Source of the DNA: Cognaticolwellia beringensis | GTDB lineage: Bacteria > Pseudomonadota > Gammaproteobacteria > Enterobacterales > Alteromonadaceae | Length of the DNA: 64,000 nt | Reading direction: 5' to 3' | Assembly: GCF_002076895.1 (NCBI RefSeq) | Contig: NZ_CP020465.1 | Span: 1,302,001-1,366,000, forward strand | The notes under the pieces: generated by a model | Database searches by the model: none | What the model saw: the letters and a program-made list of their open reading frames with translations, nothing else | Told to the model about the DNA's origin: nothing | Position numbers and translations under genes: made by a program | Part shown: piece after piece, positions 61,077 to 64,000 of the stretch | Layout: the number at the start of each line of letters is the position of its first letter | How positions within the stretch are numbered: position 1 is the first letter of the stretch

Positions 61077-61754
61077 CTAGCTATCCGTTTTAATATTGCT
61101 TGTATCTGCACTTTCTTTAGCAGAGGCTTGAATATTTATCGTCTGTAATTTCAAGGTATGATAACCACCATACACTCTTGTAACTATTGTTATACCCGCT
61201 AAAAAAGCAAAGCCATAAGCGAGTTCAGCAAAATATTGCGGCCATAAACAAAATGCGATGAAAACAGCTATGGTTTCGGTACCTTCGGTTAAGCCGTTTA
61301 AATAATAAAAACTTTTGTAAGCAAATTGGGGTTTTTCTAAGTTGAATTTTTCTGCCGGAATAGCAAAAGCTAAAAAACTGGAACCTGTACCAATAAATAC
61401 CGCTAATAATACCGCAGCAGCTAATGCATTATGTTCAGGGTTGGCTAGAGCAAAGCCTAAAGGTATAGCAGCATAAAACAAAAAGTCGAGGCAAATATCT
61501 AAAAAGCCGCCAGCACTTGTGCTGCTATTTTGGTGCCGCGCTAGTGCGCCATCTAAACCGTCAAATATTCGATTTAAAATAATGGCCGCTAAGGCAAAAT
61601 CCCACAAATTAAAGGCCAATAAAGGCACGGCAAATAAACCTATAATAAAACCAATAACGGTGAGTTGATCAGCCGTTACGTTTTTTTTATCTAAAAGACT
61701 CACTACTGGATGTAATAAGGGCTTTATCACGGGTGTAATATATTTATCTAACAT
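61077..61754 (-). CDS. ynjF: CDP-alcohol phosphatidyltransferase family protein, YnjF-like
   Basis: The 225-residue membrane protein shows the complete family motif D-x2-DG-x2-AR-x8-G-x3-D-x3-D (DGLDGALARHQNSSTSAGGFLDICLD, centred near residue 70), the CDP- and metal-binding site. About six transmembrane segments surround it. Such enzymes transfer a phosphoalcohol from a CDP-lipid. The assignment to ynjF rests on the same gene neighbourhood as E. coli ynjCDEF; the acceptor is unknown. Confidence 0.85.
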   Translation of the reverse strand: MLDKYITPVIKPLLHPVVSLLDKKNVTADQLTVIGFIIGLFAVPLLAFNLWDFALAAIILNRIFDGLDGALARHQNSSTSAGGFLDICLDFLFYAAIPLGFALANPEHNALAAAVLLAVFIGTGSSFLAFAIPAEKFNLEKPQFAYKSFYYLNGLTEGTETIAVFIAFCLWPQYFAELAYGFAFLAGITIVTRVYGGYHTLKLQTINIQASAKESADTSNIKTDS

Positions 61755-61809
61755 GAAATTTCTTCTTAACTATTTTATGTTTATGGCGCATTTACGTTGA
61801 TATTAGCTC

Positions 61810-61857
61810 ATTCATTGACTAATTTATCGACTAGTTCATCGACTAATTCATCGACAA
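61810..61857. repeat. Four 12-bp tandem repeats across the 3' end of ynjD
   Basis: Four units of consensus ATTCATCGACTA (61810-61821, 61822-61833, 61834-61845, 61846-61857), each differing by one or two bases, run from inside the ynjD 3' end (last unit encodes part of the C-terminus) into the spacer. The unit is a multiple of three, so slippage would lengthen the tail without a frame change. Confidence 0.8.
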
Positions 61858-62493
61858 GTGAATAACTTTACCGTTAGCGGCAATCGCATCAGACTCATCA
61901 TGGGTCACCATTATAGCGGGTAACTTGTGTTGCTTTATTTGCTCAAAAACCAACTGTCGGGTTTCTTGGCGTAATTGACTATCTAACTTACTGAACGGCT
62001 CATCTAATAATATAGCTTTAGGTTGACTTAATAACACCCTTAAAAGTGCCACTCGTGCTTGTTGTCCGCCTGATAAACTGTCGGGATGACGATGATCTAA
62101 ACCTGCTAAACCAACTTCAGCGAGGGCGAAGCTAATTTTTGTTGCCCTAGCTTTTTTATCACCTTTTGGCATGGCAAAAGCAATGTTATCAGCAACTGAT
62201 AAATGCGGAAACAACAATGCGTCTTGATACAGCAAACCCATATGGCGTTGATAACTTGCTGTGTGGGTAATATTAGCGCCATTTAAATGTACATTACCAT
62301 CGGCATTAAATCCTTTAGGTAACATACCCGTTAGCCAGTTCAATAAAGTTGACTTACCACTGCCAGAAGGGCCCATAATGGTTAACACCTCACCACCTTT
62401 TATTGTTTCATTAAGTGATAATAGCGGGGCTTTATCTCGTGATATGGTTAAATTTTCTATCTGTAAACTGTTGTTCTCGCCAGTGGGGTTCAT
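61843..62493 (-). CDS. ynjD: ABC transporter ATP-binding protein, YnjD-like
   Basis: I place the start at the ATG at 62493, which overlaps the permease stop as ATGA and has GAGGT six bases upstream; the longer frame from 62556 would overlap the permease gene by 66 bp. The protein then has 216 residues (E. coli YnjD 217). Walker A MGPSGSGKST, Q-loop LLYQDALLFPHLSV, signature LSGGQQARVALLR, Walker B AILLDEPFSKLD and H-loop MVTHDES are all present. It powers the importer formed by the overlapping permease gene. The substrate is unknown. Confidence 0.9.
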   Translation of the reverse strand: MNPTGENNSLQIENLTISRDKAPLLSLNETIKGGEVLTIMGPSGSGKSTLLNWLTGMLPKGFNADGNVHLNGANITHTASYQRHMGLLYQDALLFPHLSVADNIAFAMPKGDKKARATKISFALAEVGLAGLDHRHPDSLSGGQQARVALLRVLLSQPKAILLDEPFSKLDSQLRQETRQLVFEQIKQHKLPAIMVTHDESDAIAANGKVIHLSMN

Positions 62494-64000
62494 AAGGTAA
62501 CCTCGGTTTTCATCTGTTGCGCTCTTTGTTTGTTTTGTCGTGTCGATACTAGCCATATCATGGAAAAAGCAATAGCAGGTAATAGCATTTGTATGAGTGC
62601 GTATACGGCACTGGTGCGACGACTAGCGCCATTGGCTAAGCTTACCGCTTCAGTAGTGACAGTATTCAATCGACCACCGCCAACAAGTATCGTAGGTAAG
62701 TATTGACTAAAGCTAATAGCAAGCCCTAAAGCACTGGCCATTAAAATAGGCATAAGTAGTTGCGGTAAACTCACCTGTAAAAATATCTTTAAAGGTGAGG
62801 CGCCTAGGCTTGCTGCAACTTGGGCATACCGAGGATCCAGTTTACGGTAACTAGTTGCTAAAGATAAAAATACGTAGGGTAAAACAAACAATAGATGTGC
62901 CAAAGCGACATTTATAAAGGTTGTTTTACTGTGCAGGGCTTCTTGTAACCAAACTAAACCAAATAAAAAAGCAATGGAGGGGATCATCAGCGGTAAATAA
63001 ATAATCAAACTACTGTAATTTGAAAGTTGAGCACCATTTTGTTTTTCAAACTCTAAGGTTAGTAAAGTTAAAATGACCGCAACACTTGTTGACACTAAAC
63101 CGATACTGAGTGAGTTTATGATGGGGGTTTGTACTTGTATCAGTGCAGACTTCCAATGCAGAAGCACCCATTGCTCAGGTAAGGCTAACGGAAACTGCCA
63201 GTAGCCAGCAAACGACCAAAACACCATGCCAAGTAATGCTAGCGCAATAGAGCTGATCAACAAAACGGTAAAAATACTGATGACTTTAGCCCACAAAATA
63301 TCGCCGTACTGGCGTTGACCATTGCTGAGGCTTTTGCAGGTTATAGCCAGTGTTAACTTTTCTAATATCCACCATGTAATGAGAACTGCAACGGTAATCA
63401 GTAGCTGTAATAAGGCTCCTGCAGATGCTTTTATTCGCAAACTTAAATCAACATCATGAAACCAATTCATTATCGCCACGGCTAATGTCGGTGGTGTATT
63501 TGGACCTAGTATTAATGGCATTTCTACACTAGCACTCGCGTAGGCGAGTATGGCTAATATGGGTAAGCGCATTAATGGATATATGTTTGGCAATACCGCT
63601 TTGAAAAAGGCGGTCATTGGGTAATAACCTAAGCTAAGGGCGAGACGATATTGAGCGCGCAACTTAATATTGAGCGCTGGTTGAGCAATAGCACTTAACG
63701 TCATCAGTAATAGAAAGGGCAGTTCTTTTAGCGTTAACCCCATGATAATGCTTATACCGTATGGGTCGTGAGGTAGAAGCCAGTCAATTGGGCTTTGCCA
63801 CCCGGTTATCCATGGTGATAGTAAACGGGCGATCATACCCGACGGCGTAATTAAAAATGCAATGGCAATTGCGGCTGCCGCATGTGGAATAACTAAAATG
63901 GGCCCTAGTAAACGCTGGATGCGCGCTAACCAAGGGCTGTCGAAATATGTTGCGATTAATAATAATGTGATAATAAACGCTAGCAAGCCACTGACAATGC
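62490..64000 (-). CDS. ynjC: Double-length ABC transporter permease, YnjC-like (cut by right edge)
   Basis: The frame is open to the right edge; about 503 codons are present and the N-terminus lies outside. Two fused permease halves are evident, each with an EAA-type loop (ALSLGYYPMTAFFKAVLPNIYPLMRLPI and VAASLGASPLKIFLQVSLPQLLMPIL). The tail GRLNTVTTEAVSLANGASRRTSAVYALIQMLLP closely parallels E. coli YnjC (511 aa). With YnjD it forms an importer of the thiamine/iron(III)/sulfate-like type; a YnjB binding protein gene is expected just beyond the edge. Confidence 0.88.
   Translation of the reverse strand, partial: IVSGLLAFIITLLLIATYFDSPWLARIQRLLGPILVIPHAAAAIAIAFLITPSGMIARLLSPWITGWQSPIDWLLPHDPYGISIIMGLTLKELPFLLLMTLSAIAQPALNIKLRAQYRLALSLGYYPMTAFFKAVLPNIYPLMRLPILAILAYASASVEMPLILGPNTPPTLAVAIMNWFHDVDLSLRIKASAGALLQLLITVAVLITWWILEKLTLAITCKSLSNGQRQYGDILWAKVISIFTVLLISSIALALLGMVFWSFAGYWQFPLALPEQWVLLHWKSALIQVQTPIINSLSIGLVSTSVAVILTLLTLEFEKQNGAQLSNYSSLIIYLPLMIPSIAFLFGLVWLQEALHSKTTFINVALAHLLFVLPYVFLSLATSYRKLDPRYAQVAASLGASPLKIFLQVSLPQLLMPILMASALGLAISFSQYLPTILVGGGRLNTVTTEAVSLANGASRRTSAVYALIQMLLPAIAFSMIWLVSTRQNKQRAQQMKTEVTL

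Noticed and set aside
53937..64000. Genomic island integrated at tRNA-Leu
   Set aside because: No integrase and no second copy of the tRNA 3' end within the window; kept only as a synteny break.

Overview
The window reads as a chromosomal segment of an AT-rich marine gammaproteobacterium of the order Alteromonadales, most likely the Colwelliaceae (Colwellia/Thalassotalea type). This is inferred from the gene order dapB-carAB-greA-yhbY-rlmE-ftsH-folP-glmM-tpiA-secG-tRNA-Leu, the polyol ABC operon, a PEP-CTERM substrate with a PrsT-like TPR protein, and protein resemblance. No database search was possible.

Region 1 (1-21.7 kb), storage carbon. A divergent glpD(partial)/glpK pair is followed by malQ on the minus strand and, divergently, a small free-standing CBM48 protein, glgX, glgP, glgC and glgB. 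A 1-kb array of five inverted REP pairs (BIME-like) separates glgB from pgm and glgA. After a palindromic MITE-like element come a secreted M14 metallopeptidase and the decayed N-terminal part of an S15/CocE-type hydrolase, whose remnant ends next to a solitary REP.

Region 2 (21.8-33.5 kb, minus strand), polyol uptake and catabolism. In transcription order: outer-membrane porin, solute-binding protein, two permeases, ATPase, mannitol 2-dehydrogenase family enzyme, HAD phosphatase, SorC-type regulator, PfkB sugar kinase and pgi. With pgm, glgC, glgA and glgB this gives a complete predicted path from mannitol or sorbitol through fructose, F6P, G6P, G1P and ADP-glucose to glycogen inside about 28 kb, with glgX, glgP and malQ for breakdown.

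Region 3 (34-37.4 kb, minus strand) is a three-gene unit: a beta-propeller-like lipoprotein, an MbnH/MauG-type di-heme protein and an MbnP-family protein. It may be a copper or redox system. A ketopantoate reductase and an FKBP isomerase follow on the plus strand.

Region 4 (39.7-54.1 kb) is conserved housekeeping core: an NTF2-like protein, dapB, carAB, greA, a rhodanese, yhbY, rlmE, ftsH, folP, glmM, tpiA, secG and tRNA-Leu(GAG). In enteric bacteria this core continues into rimP-nusA-infB. Here it stops at the tRNA, and about 1 kb without genes follows.

Region 5 (55-64 kb) is accessory: a PrsT-like TPR protein, a PEP-CTERM protein, a secreted lipase, and an ynj-type cluster (permease YnjC, cut by the right edge; ATPase YnjD; CDP-alcohol phosphotransferase YnjF) ending in a sterol-desaturase-family membrane protein.

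I found no CRISPR array, phage or intact transposase. The features that go beyond routine annotation are the REP array with its nested 11-bp repeats, the REP beside the broken hydrolase, the MITE-like palindrome, the MbnP/MbnH/propeller unit and the polyol-to-glycogen neighbourhood.
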